From: Nostoc sp. FACHB-110
GTDB lineage: Bacteria; Cyanobacteriota; Cyanobacteriia; Cyanobacteriales; Nostocaceae
Assembly: GCF_014697425.1 (NCBI RefSeq)
Contig: NZ_JACJRU010000003.1
Span: 186,001-250,000 of the forward strand
Reading direction: 5' to 3'
Length of the DNA: 64,000 nucleotides
Below, piece after piece: positions 45,197-53,676 of this stretch. A program made the position numbers and the translations under genes. A model generated the notes under the pieces. That model ran no database searches. It was not told the DNA's origin and saw nothing but the letters and a program-made list of their open reading frames with translations. Every line of letters begins with the position of its first letter. Position 1 is the stretch's first letter.

Positions 45197-45928
45197 TTAT
45201 CCGGAAAATTTCGCCTCTCTTAAATTAGCTTGATCGAGATTAGCTTCTTGCAGGTTGGCTTGCTGCAAATTTGCTAGATATAAATTTGCTTTGACAAGAT
45301 TAGCTTTTGCAAGATTAGCTTCTGATAAATTAGCTGCACTCAAAATTGCACCTGAAAGATTTGCACCCGCAAGGTTAGCACCAACCAGCTTGGCTGCACT
45401 CAAAATTGCACCTGAAAGATTTGCACCCGCAAGGTTAGCACCAGATAAATTCACTCGGTAAAGATTTGATGCAGCCAGGTTAGCAGCACTAAGATTTGCG
45501 CCTTGCAAATCTGTATAACTTAAATCAATTTGTGTGTCTTTCAAACATTCATCGGTATCTAGTTTACTAATAATACTGAGAGCAGCTTGAATATCAGGAT
45601 GAATTTTGTGTGACAACATACATTTAACTTCGTCTGGAGTTTTGGCTGGAGCATTATGACGAACAAAAGCAGTCAATATTTCTAGAACTTTCTGCTGAGA
45701 CTGGGGATATTCTTGAATTAGTTCTTCTAAGCAGCGAATTCCTAAAGTGTGGTTTTCTAAGATTTGATGTTGTAGGTATTCAACAGCTATATTTAAGCAT
45801 CTTTGTATTTCTATGTTTAGCTTTTTTTCGGGACTGTAACCTATACCTGAAAGCAGATTTAAAAATATATTATGCTGATTTAAATGTTTATTAACTGTAT
45901 GAGAAGCATTTATTAAATGTATAAACAT
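45197..45928 (-). CDS. Pentapeptide-repeat protein with internal duplication
   Basis: A 243-aa soluble paralogue of the preceding downstream gene: no membrane helices, the same helical N-terminal module (GIRCLEELIQEYPQSQQKVL, then FVRHN) and a pentapeptide domain from about residue 135. The DNA of two blocks in the repeat domain, 45333-45383 and 45393-45443, is identical over 51 bases at a 60-bp period (four pentapeptides), a recent expansion. Same strand as the 494-aa gene with 277 bp between; a separate transcript is likely. Function unknown. Confidence 0.85.
   Translation of the reverse strand: MFIHLINASHTVNKHLNQHNIFLNLLSGIGYSPEKKLNIEIQRCLNIAVEYLQHQILENHTLGIRCLEELIQEYPQSQQKVLEILTAFVRHNAPAKTPDEVKCMLSHKIHPDIQAALSIISKLDTDECLKDTQIDLSYTDLQGANLSAANLAASNLYRVNLSGANLAGANLSGAILSAAKLVGANLAGANLSGAILSAANLSEANLAKANLVKANLYLANLQQANLQEANLDQANLREAKFSG
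45333..45443. repeat. 60-bp tandem duplication inside a pentapeptide gene
   Basis: The sequence GCTGCACTCAAAATTGCACC and the following 31 bases occur twice without a mismatch, at 45333 and 45393. The period of 60 bp preserves both frame and the five-residue repeat phase. Confidence 0.9.
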
Positions 45929-46200
45929 TTATGGATGAGTCTGATTGTTCTCTGCTATTGTCCAAGCATTTTTGAAGTTTCGTCATTAGTAAATCTAATG
46001 ATTAATTGTAGTTAAATATGAAAAAAGATAACTAAAAATATAAGCTTAAATAGGTGATAATTTATGTATACTTTGATGCTCATTATGAATTATTAACAAA
46101 AATTAATAATTAATGGCGATCGCTAGTTTAATTTTGCCAATATTGACATTACTAACTTATAAATTCAGCTGAACAATAAGTATAAGTGCTTTAGTTAAAA

Positions 46201-47403
46201 ATGCCACCGAGTAGACAATCACCAATTCAACATTTAGTATTAGTTGGGGGTGGACATAGCCATGCCATAGTCTTAAAAATGTTTGGTGAGCAACCACTAC
46301 CCAACGTACGTTTAACTTTAATTACCCCAGCGTTAGATACACCCTATTCGGGAATGTTACCAGGACATATTGCTGGTTTTTATACTCATACTGAGTGCCA
46401 TATTAATTTGCAACAACTGGCTAATTTTGCTCATACACAACTATATATAGATACAGTTATTGGTCTAGATTTAAAAAATCATCAAGTAATTTGTGCTAAC
46501 CGTCCTGATGTAGATTTTGATGTGCTATCTGTGGATATTGGCAGTACTCCGGCGACAATATCTGTATCTGGTGCAGCACAATACGCTATCGCTGCTAAAC
46601 CAGTGGCTAAACTACTCAAACATTGGGATGAGTTACTGCACAGTGTAACCAAAAATCCCCAACAAAAAATTAGGTTAGCCATTGTAGGTGGTGGTGCTGG
46701 CGGTGTCGAATTGGCACTATCAATGCAAACACATTTGCAGCAGATTTTGAGAGTAAATCAACAACCGATTCAAAATTTAGAAATTCATTTATTTCAACGC
46801 CATCAAGAACTTTTACCCCATCACCATACTTCAGTACAGCAGCAGTTAAAACAAATTTTGACCAAGCGAGATATTAAATTACATTTGGGAGAGTCTGTAA
46901 TTGAAATTGCACCCTTAAATAATCAACTTAGGGAAGAATTATTTGCAGTTAGATGCAACTCTGGGTTAACTGTAGAGTGTGAAAAAGTTTTTTGGGTAAC
47001 ACAAGCCTCAGCAGCAGACTGGTTAAACAGTACAGGATTAGCCACCGATGAAAATGGCTTTATTTTAGTAGAAGATACATTACAATCTTCAACTCACCCG
47101 CAGGTATTTGCAGCTGGTGATATTGCCACAATGATAAATTATCCGCGTCCTAAAGCGGGAGTGTTTGCAGTGCGTCAAGGTAAGCCTTTATTTGAAAATT
47201 TGCAAAGAATGTTATTAGGCAAACCACTCAAAGCATACAAACCACAACAACAATATTTAAGTTTAATCGGGACAGGTGACAAAAGAGCGATCGCCACTAA
47301 AGGCTCATTTACTTTACCAGCCCATCCCCTATTATGGTACTGGAAAGATTGGATTGACCGCCGCTTTATGAAACGCTTTCATAATTTACCACCAGAGTAT
47401 TAA
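46201..47403 (+). CDS. FAD-dependent oxidoreductase of the SelD-associated type (TIGR03169-like), without SelD
   Basis: A 400-aa pyridine-nucleotide disulfide oxidoreductase-like protein. It has FAD binding LVLVGGGHSHAIVLKMFGE at residues 12-30, NAD binding VGGGAGGVELALSMQ and a C-terminal AAGDIATM. The GGGHSH start and WKDWIDRRFM end match, from memory, the N-terminal half of the cyanobacterial bifunctional oxidoreductase-SelD protein. Here the frame stops directly after that half and no selenide-water dikinase domain follows. Either it is a stand-alone family member or the second half was lost. It resembles type II NADH dehydrogenases in fold; the substrate is uncertain. Confidence 0.8.
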   Translation: MPPSRQSPIQHLVLVGGGHSHAIVLKMFGEQPLPNVRLTLITPALDTPYSGMLPGHIAGFYTHTECHINLQQLANFAHTQLYIDTVIGLDLKNHQVICANRPDVDFDVLSVDIGSTPATISVSGAAQYAIAAKPVAKLLKHWDELLHSVTKNPQQKIRLAIVGGGAGGVELALSMQTHLQQILRVNQQPIQNLEIHLFQRHQELLPHHHTSVQQQLKQILTKRDIKLHLGESVIEIAPLNNQLREELFAVRCNSGLTVECEKVFWVTQASAADWLNSTGLATDENGFILVEDTLQSSTHPQVFAAGDIATMINYPRPKAGVFAVRQGKPLFENLQRMLLGKPLKAYKPQQQYLSLIGTGDKRAIATKGSFTLPAHPLLWYWKDWIDRRFMKRFHNLPPEY

Positions 47404-47561
47404 GTTTCACATCAAGCAACAAATATCCTCATTGCTGTTGTCTATCTACTAATTGACAAATTTCACATTTTATATCTGCAATAATTTGTATTGGTAAACA
47501 CTTTGAATGTTGGCCTTTGCATGGTCAAATAAAAATGCTTTAATAAATTGCTTGCCACCCT

Positions 47562-47575
47562 GTAAACAATATTAC
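47562..47575. promoter_or_regulatory. Putative NtcA-binding site before the amino-acid transporter operon
   Basis: TGTAAACAATATTACA (47561-47576) fits the NtcA palindrome GTA-N8-TAC including the outer T and A. A TAN3T hexamer TAGCAT follows at 47591-47596, only 15 bp away rather than the usual 20-24. The site is 69 bp before the operon's ATG. NtcA is the global nitrogen regulator of cyanobacteria, so nitrogen control of this transporter is plausible. Confidence 0.5.
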
Positions 47576-47643
47576 ATGGGTTTCATTTGATAGCATTTAC
47601 TTCTTTTTTGTAAACCCTCTTATAACTACATACTTATTTATCG

Positions 47644-48888
47644 ATGAAAAACGCGATCGCACTTTCAACAGCATTATTATCTACTTGCGCTCTCTTATTG
47701 ACCGCCTGTGGTGGTGGTTCTAACACTAGTAGCAATACAAATAATACTTCTACAAACACTACAACTAATACCGCAAACACCACAGGTACATCAGGTACAA
47801 TTCCTATTGGGATTGCTGTTGCTCAAACTAGCAATGTTGCTTTACTCGGTCAAGAACAAGTAGCGGGAGCGAGAATTGCTGAGAAATATTTTAACGATCA
47901 AGGTGGTATTAACGGTACACCAATTAAATTAGTATTTCAAGATACTGCTGGTGATGAAGCTGGCACAATTAACGCCTTTCAAACATTAATTAATAAAGAT
48001 AAAGTCGTGGGTATAGTCGGGCCTACTTTGTCTCAGCAAGCCTTTAGTGCTGACCCCATTGCCGAACGTTCTAAAGTACCAGTACTTGGCCCATCAAACA
48101 CAGCTAAAGGTATACCGGAAATTGGTGATTATGTGGCGCGTGTTTCTGCACCTGTTTCTGTAGTTGCGCCTAATTCAGTTAAAGCTGCACTCAAGTTAAA
48201 TCCTAACATTAAAAAAGTTGCTGTTTTCTACGCACAAAATGACGCATTTAGCAAATCAGAAACCGAGATTTTTCAACAAACAGTTAAAGACCAAGGTTTA
48301 GAATTAGTCACAGTTCAAAAATTTCAAACTAGCGACACAGATTTTCAAAGCCAAGCTACAAATGCCATTAATTTAAAACCAGATTTAGTAGTTATTTCTG
48401 GGTTAGCTGCTGATGGTGGTAACTTAGTCAGACAGTTACGCGAACTAGGTTATAAAGGCTTAATTGTTGGTGGTAATGGTTTAAATACCTCAAATATATT
48501 CCCTGTTTGTAAAGCTCTTTGTGATGGGGTTTTAATTGCTCAAGCATATAGCCCTGAACATCCAGGTGATATTAATGCCGCATTTCGGAAAGCTTATGTA
48601 GACCAATATAAAAAAGAACCACCCCAATTTAGTGCCCAAGCTTTTACAGCAGTTCAAGTATATGTTGAAGCTCTCAAATCATTAGATCAAAAAAGTAAAG
48701 TCAATAAGTTAGAATTGCCAGCATTGCGAACAGAATTAAACAAACAAATACTTACAGGAAAATACACTACCCCTTTAGGTGAAATTGGCTTTACACCTGT
48801 GGGTGAAGTCATCCAAAAAGACTTTTATGTAGCTCAAATTAAAATGGAAGCAGACGGTAGTAAGGGTAAATTCACATTTTTAAAATAA
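47644..48888 (+). CDS. ABC transporter substrate-binding lipoprotein, branched-chain/neutral amino acid (Liv/Nat type)
   Basis: Periplasmic binding protein of the leucine/amino-acid family (type I fold), 414 aa. The signal ends in a lipobox LLTAC (Cys22), so it is a lipoprotein. A Ser/Thr/Asn-rich linker of about 35 residues follows, then the ligand domain from IPIGIAVAQTSNVALLGQEQ, with VVGIVGPTLSQQAFS, VVISGLAADGGNLVRQL and related family text. It heads a five-gene set equivalent to Liv and to the cyanobacterial NatABCDE (N-I) neutral amino-acid permease; NatB would be this subunit. The putative NtcA site upstream fits nitrogen scavenging. The exact ligand is not predictable. Confidence 0.9.
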   Translation: MKNAIALSTALLSTCALLLTACGGGSNTSSNTNNTSTNTTTNTANTTGTSGTIPIGIAVAQTSNVALLGQEQVAGARIAEKYFNDQGGINGTPIKLVFQDTAGDEAGTINAFQTLINKDKVVGIVGPTLSQQAFSADPIAERSKVPVLGPSNTAKGIPEIGDYVARVSAPVSVVAPNSVKAALKLNPNIKKVAVFYAQNDAFSKSETEIFQQTVKDQGLELVTVQKFQTSDTDFQSQATNAINLKPDLVVISGLAADGGNLVRQLRELGYKGLIVGGNGLNTSNIFPVCKALCDGVLIAQAYSPEHPGDINAAFRKAYVDQYKKEPPQFSAQAFTAVQVYVEALKSLDQKSKVNKLELPALRTELNKQILTGKYTTPLGEIGFTPVGEVIQKDFYVAQIKMEADGSKGKFTFLK

Positions 48889-48895
48889 TAGCTAC

Positions 48896-49846
48896 ATGGA
48901 TATTAGTCTGTTTTTACAACAATTATTAAATGGGTTATCCATTGGTAGCGTCTATGCAATTTTTGCTTTAGGATATACCCTGGTTTATTCCATTTTAGGC
49001 ATCATCAATTTAGCTCATGGTGCAATTTTTACCCTAGGTGCATATTTTACTTATGCACTTATGGGTGGGACTTTTGGTTTTAACGGTTTGCTGGCTAATG
49101 CTACTCTACCTGTACAATTACCATTTGCTCTAGCCTTAATTATCGGTAGTAGCCTAGCGGGAATTGTTGGGATAGTCATGGAACGGGTGGCTTTTTTACC
49201 TCTGCGCCGCCAAGGGTCTGATCCTCTATTAACAGTAGTTTCTAGCTTGGGCGTAGCAGTTGTCATTGTCAATTTAATTCAATATTTAGTAGGCGCAGAA
49301 AGTTACACTTATCCGGCGAATACCTTTGGTAATTTACCACCAGCAATTAACTTTGGTACTATCGAGAAACCAATACCGATTCGTAGCGTTCAGGTGTTAA
49401 TTTTTTTGGTTTCGGTGGTAATTGTGGCAATCCTGACATATTTTATTAATCGTACAAAATATGGTAAGGCTATGCAAGCGATCGCCGAAGATCCAACTAC
49501 TGCCAGTTTACTGGGAATTGACAGCGATCGCTTTATTGTTTTGACATTTTTTATCAGCAGTTTCTTAGCAGGATTAGCCGGAACTTTAGTTGCTTCTAGT
49601 GTGAGTATTGCTGGCCCTTATTTTGGGATTGCTTTTGGTTTACGGGGTTTAGCCGTGATAGTTTTAGGAGGTTTAGGTAGCATTCCGGGCGCAGTATTAG
49701 GAGGGTTAGTAATTGGCTTGGTAGAAGCATTTGTCCCTGCTGAATATTCTGGTTATAAAGATGCTGTCGCTTTTGGAATATTATTTATCATGCTGTTAGT
49801 TAGACCGCAAGGTTTACTAGGTCGTCGCTTCATTCAAAAAGTCTAA
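48896..49846 (+). CDS. livH: Branched-chain amino acid ABC permease LivH-type
   Basis: Membrane subunit of the Liv/Nat-type importer: 316 aa, about eight helices. Typical text: QQLLNGLSIGSVYAIFALGY, INLAHGAIFTLGAYF and the cytoplasmic coupling segment TKYGKAMQAIAEDPTTASLLG. It starts 8 bp after the stop of the binding protein, so translation is coupled or nearly so. The near-identical family architecture with LivM suggests a heterodimer with the next product. Confidence 0.93.
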   Translation: MDISLFLQQLLNGLSIGSVYAIFALGYTLVYSILGIINLAHGAIFTLGAYFTYALMGGTFGFNGLLANATLPVQLPFALALIIGSSLAGIVGIVMERVAFLPLRRQGSDPLLTVVSSLGVAVVIVNLIQYLVGAESYTYPANTFGNLPPAINFGTIEKPIPIRSVQVLIFLVSVVIVAILTYFINRTKYGKAMQAIAEDPTTASLLGIDSDRFIVLTFFISSFLAGLAGTLVASSVSIAGPYFGIAFGLRGLAVIVLGGLGSIPGAVLGGLVIGLVEAFVPAEYSGYKDAVAFGILFIMLLVRPQGLLGRRFIQKV

Positions 49847-49851
49847 TTAAT

Positions 49852-50778
49852 ATGGCGGAATTTTTTTCTACTTATGGTTCGCTAATTGTCTCTATGGTTT
49901 TAGGGGCGTTACTTGGACTTTCACTTTATTTACCTTTAATGACTGGGCAATTATCCTTAGCTAGCCCAGGATTTTATGCTTTGGGTGGATATATTGCGGC
50001 AATTTTATCGACCAAAGTTTTTACATCTAGCAGTAGTTTATTTCCCATACCTTTACTTTTGTTAGAGATGCTAATCGCTGGGTTAATCTCTGGTATATTA
50101 GGTGTAGCTGTGGGAATTCCTGCATTAAGATTACGCGGAATTTATTTAGCGATCGCTACCATTGCTTTTGTCGAAGTTTTACGCGTTCTTTCCTTAAATT
50201 TAGACATTACAGGCGGTGCTGTGGGAATTTTTGGTATTCCCCAACCCTTCCAAACTCAAATTGAATATTTATGGATAGCTTTACCATTACTATTAATTAG
50301 TATGGTGTTATTTTATCGTCTAGAACGCATTCGTACAGGTAGGGCGTTTACTGCTATCCGCGAAGATGAATTAGCCGCAGGATCGATGGGAATCAACCCG
50401 ACTTATTACAAAGTTTTGGCTTTTACCCTTGGGGCAATTTTAGCTGGCATTGTTGGGGCAATTAGCGCGCATTTTCTCAATACCTGGAACGCGCGACAAG
50501 GTACATTTGATGCCAGTATTATTTACTTAACTTTTGTCTTAATTGGTGGTTCCAGAACCTTTTTAGGTTCCATAGTTGGGGGTATGGTGTTTACAGCTTT
50601 ACCAGAAATTCTGCGAGGAATCGCAGATACAGGCGGTTTACCTAATTGGCTGGCGCAATTTCTCCGAGATGGCAGATTAATTATTTTTGGGTTACTAATT
50701 GTCATCGGTACAATTTTCTTTCCTCAAGGTTTGATAACTCCTGATGTGTTTAAAATAGGTAGGGCGAGAAATAAGTAA
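49852..50778 (+). CDS. livM: Branched-chain amino acid ABC permease LivM-type
   Basis: Second membrane subunit: 308 aa, about eight to nine helices. Diagnostic stretches are LPLMTGQLSLASPGFYALGG, ALRLRGIYLAIATIAFVEVL and the coupling region RTGRAFTAIREDELAAGSMG, followed by GGMVFTALPEIL. It starts 6 bp past livH. Shorter than E. coli LivM because the extra N-terminal helices of that protein are missing, as in many cyanobacterial homologues. Confidence 0.92.
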   Translation: MAEFFSTYGSLIVSMVLGALLGLSLYLPLMTGQLSLASPGFYALGGYIAAILSTKVFTSSSSLFPIPLLLLEMLIAGLISGILGVAVGIPALRLRGIYLAIATIAFVEVLRVLSLNLDITGGAVGIFGIPQPFQTQIEYLWIALPLLLISMVLFYRLERIRTGRAFTAIREDELAAGSMGINPTYYKVLAFTLGAILAGIVGAISAHFLNTWNARQGTFDASIIYLTFVLIGGSRTFLGSIVGGMVFTALPEILRGIADTGGLPNWLAQFLRDGRLIIFGLLIVIGTIFFPQGLITPDVFKIGRARNK

Positions 50779-50807
50779 ATTGGGTGACAGATTAAATAAT
50801 ATTCAAG

Positions 50808-51599
50808 ATGAGTGAAATAAACCTAAAAGATAAAAGCAAAGTTTTATTAACAGCAAATTCTTTAACTCGCCGCTTTGGTGGTTTAGTTGCAGTTAATGAT
50901 GTATCTTTTGCAGTTAACCAACATGAAATTTTTGGGTTAATTGGCCCTAATGGTGCTGGTAAAACTACTTTATTTAATTTAATTACAGGTTTAATTCCCC
51001 CTTCTAGCGGCGGATTAATTTATCAAGATAGAGAAATTTCTCAACTGCGCCCTCATCAAATAGCAGGTTTAGGCATTGCCAGAACTTTTCAAAATATTCG
51101 CTTGTTTGGGGAATTATCAGCCTTAGAAAATGTCATCATTGCCCGACATTTGCATAATAAAAGTAACATAATTACAGGTGTATTAGGATTACCACCTGCT
51201 TTAATTGAAGAAGCTCAAAGTCGCCAAAAAGCTTTAGAATTATTAGAATTAGTTGGCTTAAGCGATCGCACTGAAGAAAAAGCTAAAAACTTCGCCTATG
51301 GGGATCAACGCCGCTTAGAAATTGCGCGCGCCTTGGCTTTAGAACCGCAAATCTTACTCCTCGACGAACCAGCCGCCGGAATGAACCCCAGCGAAAAACA
51401 CCAACTTAGCGAATTTATCCACAATATCCGCGATCGCTTTAGTTTAACAATCATTTTGATTGAACATCACGTACCATTAGTTATGGGTTTGTGCGATCGC
51501 ATTGCTGTTTTAGATTTTGGCCAATTGATTGCTTTAGGTGAACCAGCCGTAGTTAGAAATAACCCAGCAGTGATTGAAGCTTATTTAGGAAATGAATAA
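50808..51599 (+). CDS. livG: Branched-chain amino acid ABC ATPase LivG-type
   Basis: Nucleotide-binding subunit, 263 aa. Walker [18 protein letters not shown]-loop [10 protein letters not shown] (the LivG type), a signature region [16 protein letters not shown] where the usual LSGGQ reads AYGDQ as in LivG, Walker [16 protein letters not shown] and switch His in LIEHH. It starts 30 bp after livM. Together with LivF it powers the permease pair. The signature variant is normal for this subunit, not a defect. Confidence 0.93.
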   Translation: MSEINLKDKSKVLLTANSLTRRFGGLVAVNDVSFAVNQHEIFGLIGPNGAGKTTLFNLITGLIPPSSGGLIYQDREISQLRPHQIAGLGIARTFQNIRLFGELSALENVIIARHLHNKSNIITGVLGLPPALIEEAQSRQKALELLELVGLSDRTEEKAKNFAYGDQRRLEIARALALEPQILLLDEPAAGMNPSEKHQLSEFIHNIRDRFSLTIILIEHHVPLVMGLCDRIAVLDFGQLIALGEPAVVRNNPAVIEAYLGNE

Positions 51600-51729
51600 A
51601 CTCTTGATAAAAATAAGATGTTAATTTCCCTTATGGATATAGAACGTACTTCAGACAAATCTCAATTCATTATTAACTTAAAGTTAAACAATCAAATTCA
51701 GTTAAGTGAGGTACAAAAATAATGTTTTT

Positions 51730-51770
51730 AACGCAAAGTTACGCTGAGTTAAACGCAAAGTTACGCTGAG
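51730..51770. repeat. Short tandem direct repeat between livG and livF
   Basis: AACGCAAAGTTACGCTGAG occurs twice exactly (51730-51748 and 51752-51770), period 22 bp, in a 249-bp spacer that is unusually long for this operon. Similar ACGC-AAAG repeats are common in cyanobacterial spacers. Confidence 0.75.
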
Positions 51771-51848
51771 GTTAGCCAAATTTTATTAGCAATTTATTAA
51801 GTAACTCAATAAATTAGGAAACGCTATGTTTATAAATATCAACCGCCG

Positions 51849-52595
51849 ATGAACACCCATAAACACCAATATGAAGATAAACAAGGGTTTAAAATTTTAG
51901 AATTGCAAAACCTTGATGTTAATTATGGCGGTATTCAAGCCCTAAAAAATATTAATTTAACAATTAATCAAGGTGAAGTAGTTACTTTAATTGGTGCGAA
52001 TGGCGCAGGTAAAACTACTACACTCAGAGCAATATCTAAAATAGTTAATCCTAAAAGTGGCGCAATTCTTTATAGTGGGCGTAATATTACCCGTCGTCAA
52101 CCTCACGAAGTTGTCAAACTAGGTATTGCCCATTGTCCTGAAGGGCGCAGAGTATTAGCACGACAAACAGTGTTTGATAACTTAATGTTGGGTGCTTATA
52201 TTCGTTCTAATCAAGCAGAAATTAAAATAGATATTCAACGTCAATTTGAATTATTTCCCCGTTTGTCACAAAGGCGTAATCAACTAGCAGGAACACTTAG
52301 CGGTGGTGAACAACAAATGCTAGCGATCGCGCGGGCTTTAATGAGTAGACCAAAACTGCTATTGTTAGATGAACCAAGCTTAGGTTTAGCACCAGCAATT
52401 GTGCGAGAAATCTTCTCAATTATTGAAAATTTACGCGCTACAGGCGTGACTATTTTATTAGTTGAACAAAATGCTAACCTAGCCCTGCAAATTGCAGATA
52501 GAGGCTATGTACTCGAAGCTGGTTCTATCACTTTAACAGGTGCAGCATCAGAATTAATTAGTGATGAGCGCGTTAAAAAAGCGTATTTGGGGTAA
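51849..52595 (+). CDS. livF: Branched-chain amino acid ABC ATPase LivF-type
   Basis: Second nucleotide-binding subunit, 248 aa. Walker A GANGAGKTTTLRAISK, the LivF-type IAHCPEGRRVLARQTVFDNL around the Q-loop, signature LSGGEQQMLAIARAL, Walker B LLLLDEPSLGLAP and switch EQN. The gene follows livG by 249 bp with tandem repeats between, so it may be cotranscribed or have its own start. A start further downstream is possible (KILELQNLDVNYGG is where family similarity begins), but the ATG at 51849 is kept. Confidence 0.93.
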   Translation: MNTHKHQYEDKQGFKILELQNLDVNYGGIQALKNINLTINQGEVVTLIGANGAGKTTTLRAISKIVNPKSGAILYSGRNITRRQPHEVVKLGIAHCPEGRRVLARQTVFDNLMLGAYIRSNQAEIKIDIQRQFELFPRLSQRRNQLAGTLSGGEQQMLAIARALMSRPKLLLLDEPSLGLAPAIVREIFSIIENLRATGVTILLVEQNANLALQIADRGYVLEAGSITLTGAASELISDERVKKAYLG

Positions 52596-52898
52596 CTAAT
52601 AATTCTTAAATATTTTCCCTAAAGCTTCTCTTATAATTCCTCACTTAGCGCACTTTGCGTCCTTAGCGGTTCGTTCCTGATTTCTTGTGCGTTAGCCCAA
52701 CTTAATCTAGAGAGAGTAAAGCGGAAATAGATTAGACTGCCTTTTCAGACGGCAGAGTAATTATATTAATTTATATCTAGTAATATTTTTAATTATTAAA
52801 AAACATTACAATATTTATCATATATTTGAGTTTGCACCCGTCTTAATAAAATACCTATCCTTCCATAGGTGTGAGTTCCACGCGCCTTAGATAAACCC
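52596..52898. other. Spacer with degenerate repeats
   Basis: 303 bp after livF. It contains a GCGCACTTTGCGTCCTTAGC stretch, which resembles the common cyanobacterial CTTTGCGCC-type spacer repeats, and a small CTGCC/GGCAG hairpin (52737-52755) that could end the operon. No gene supported. Confidence 0.45.
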
Positions 52899-53546
52899 AT
52901 GAGTCAAATAGTCTGGATCGCAAGACACGCCAACCGCCTTGACTTTGTTAACCCTGATTGGTTTCTTACCGCCGAACGACGTTACGATCCTCCTTTGTCT
53001 GATGATGGTTTCGTGCAGGCGAAACAATTAGCCCAACGCTTGAAAAACGAAAAAATTGCCCATATTTTTGCGTCTCCCTTCTTGCGAACCGTGCAAACCG
53101 CGAATGCAGTCGCCGAAGTGTTGGATTTGCCAATTAATTTAGAAACAGGCTTAAGTGAATGGCTAAATCCTGCTTGGATGACAGAAGAACCAGAAAGGCT
53201 ATCAGTCTCAGCCCTAAAAGAGTTATTCCCTAGAATTGACGTTAGCTACACACCGCGCATTGCGGCTAAATACCCCGAAACTCACGAACAAGTCCGCGCC
53301 CGTTCAGGGCAAACTGCCAGATGTCTATCTACAGAATTCTTTCCAGAGCATATTTTATTGGTAGGGCATGGTGCTTCTGTTTTAGGAGCCGCAATGGGGT
53401 TAGTGGGTGAAGTTGCCAAAACAGAAGTTAAAGCTTCTTTATGTTCTTTAGTCAAGGTGGTGCTGCAAGGCCCAGAATGGTTATTAGAACTTAAAGGAGA
53501 CACTTCTCATTTAACTGAGGTAGAAGAAGTAATTAGATTTGCGTAA
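52899..53546 (+). CDS. Histidine phosphatase superfamily protein
   Basis: A 215-aa phosphatase or mutase-like protein. The catalytic histidine lies in WIARHANRLDF (His9; the usual RHG reads RHA), then PLSDDGFVQAKQLAQRL, FASPFLRTVQTA with the phosphate-binding Arg, and the second catalytic His in LLVGHGAS. The RHA form and overall text resemble the UBASH3/TFIIIC tau-type branch more than phosphoglycerate mutase. Substrate unknown. It starts a same-strand run with glk, 130 bp apart. Confidence 0.88.
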   Translation: MSQIVWIARHANRLDFVNPDWFLTAERRYDPPLSDDGFVQAKQLAQRLKNEKIAHIFASPFLRTVQTANAVAEVLDLPINLETGLSEWLNPAWMTEEPERLSVSALKELFPRIDVSYTPRIAAKYPETHEQVRARSGQTARCLSTEFFPEHILLVGHGASVLGAAMGLVGEVAKTEVKASLCSLVKVVLQGPEWLLELKGDTSHLTEVEEVIRFA

Positions 53547-53676
53547 ATTCTTCAACTTGGTAGAAGACCAAAGACCAAAGGCATAAGACAATTGCTATAT
53601 CATCCAGTCTCATTCATAGTTTCCATCCTTTCACCAGACTCTACAACTACAGCAACTAAATTACAGAATATTCTTT

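Noticed and set aside
51236..51310. LivG lacks a canonical LSGGQ signature (reads FAYGDQRR)
   Set aside because: This variant is normal for LivG proteins, so it is not a defect.
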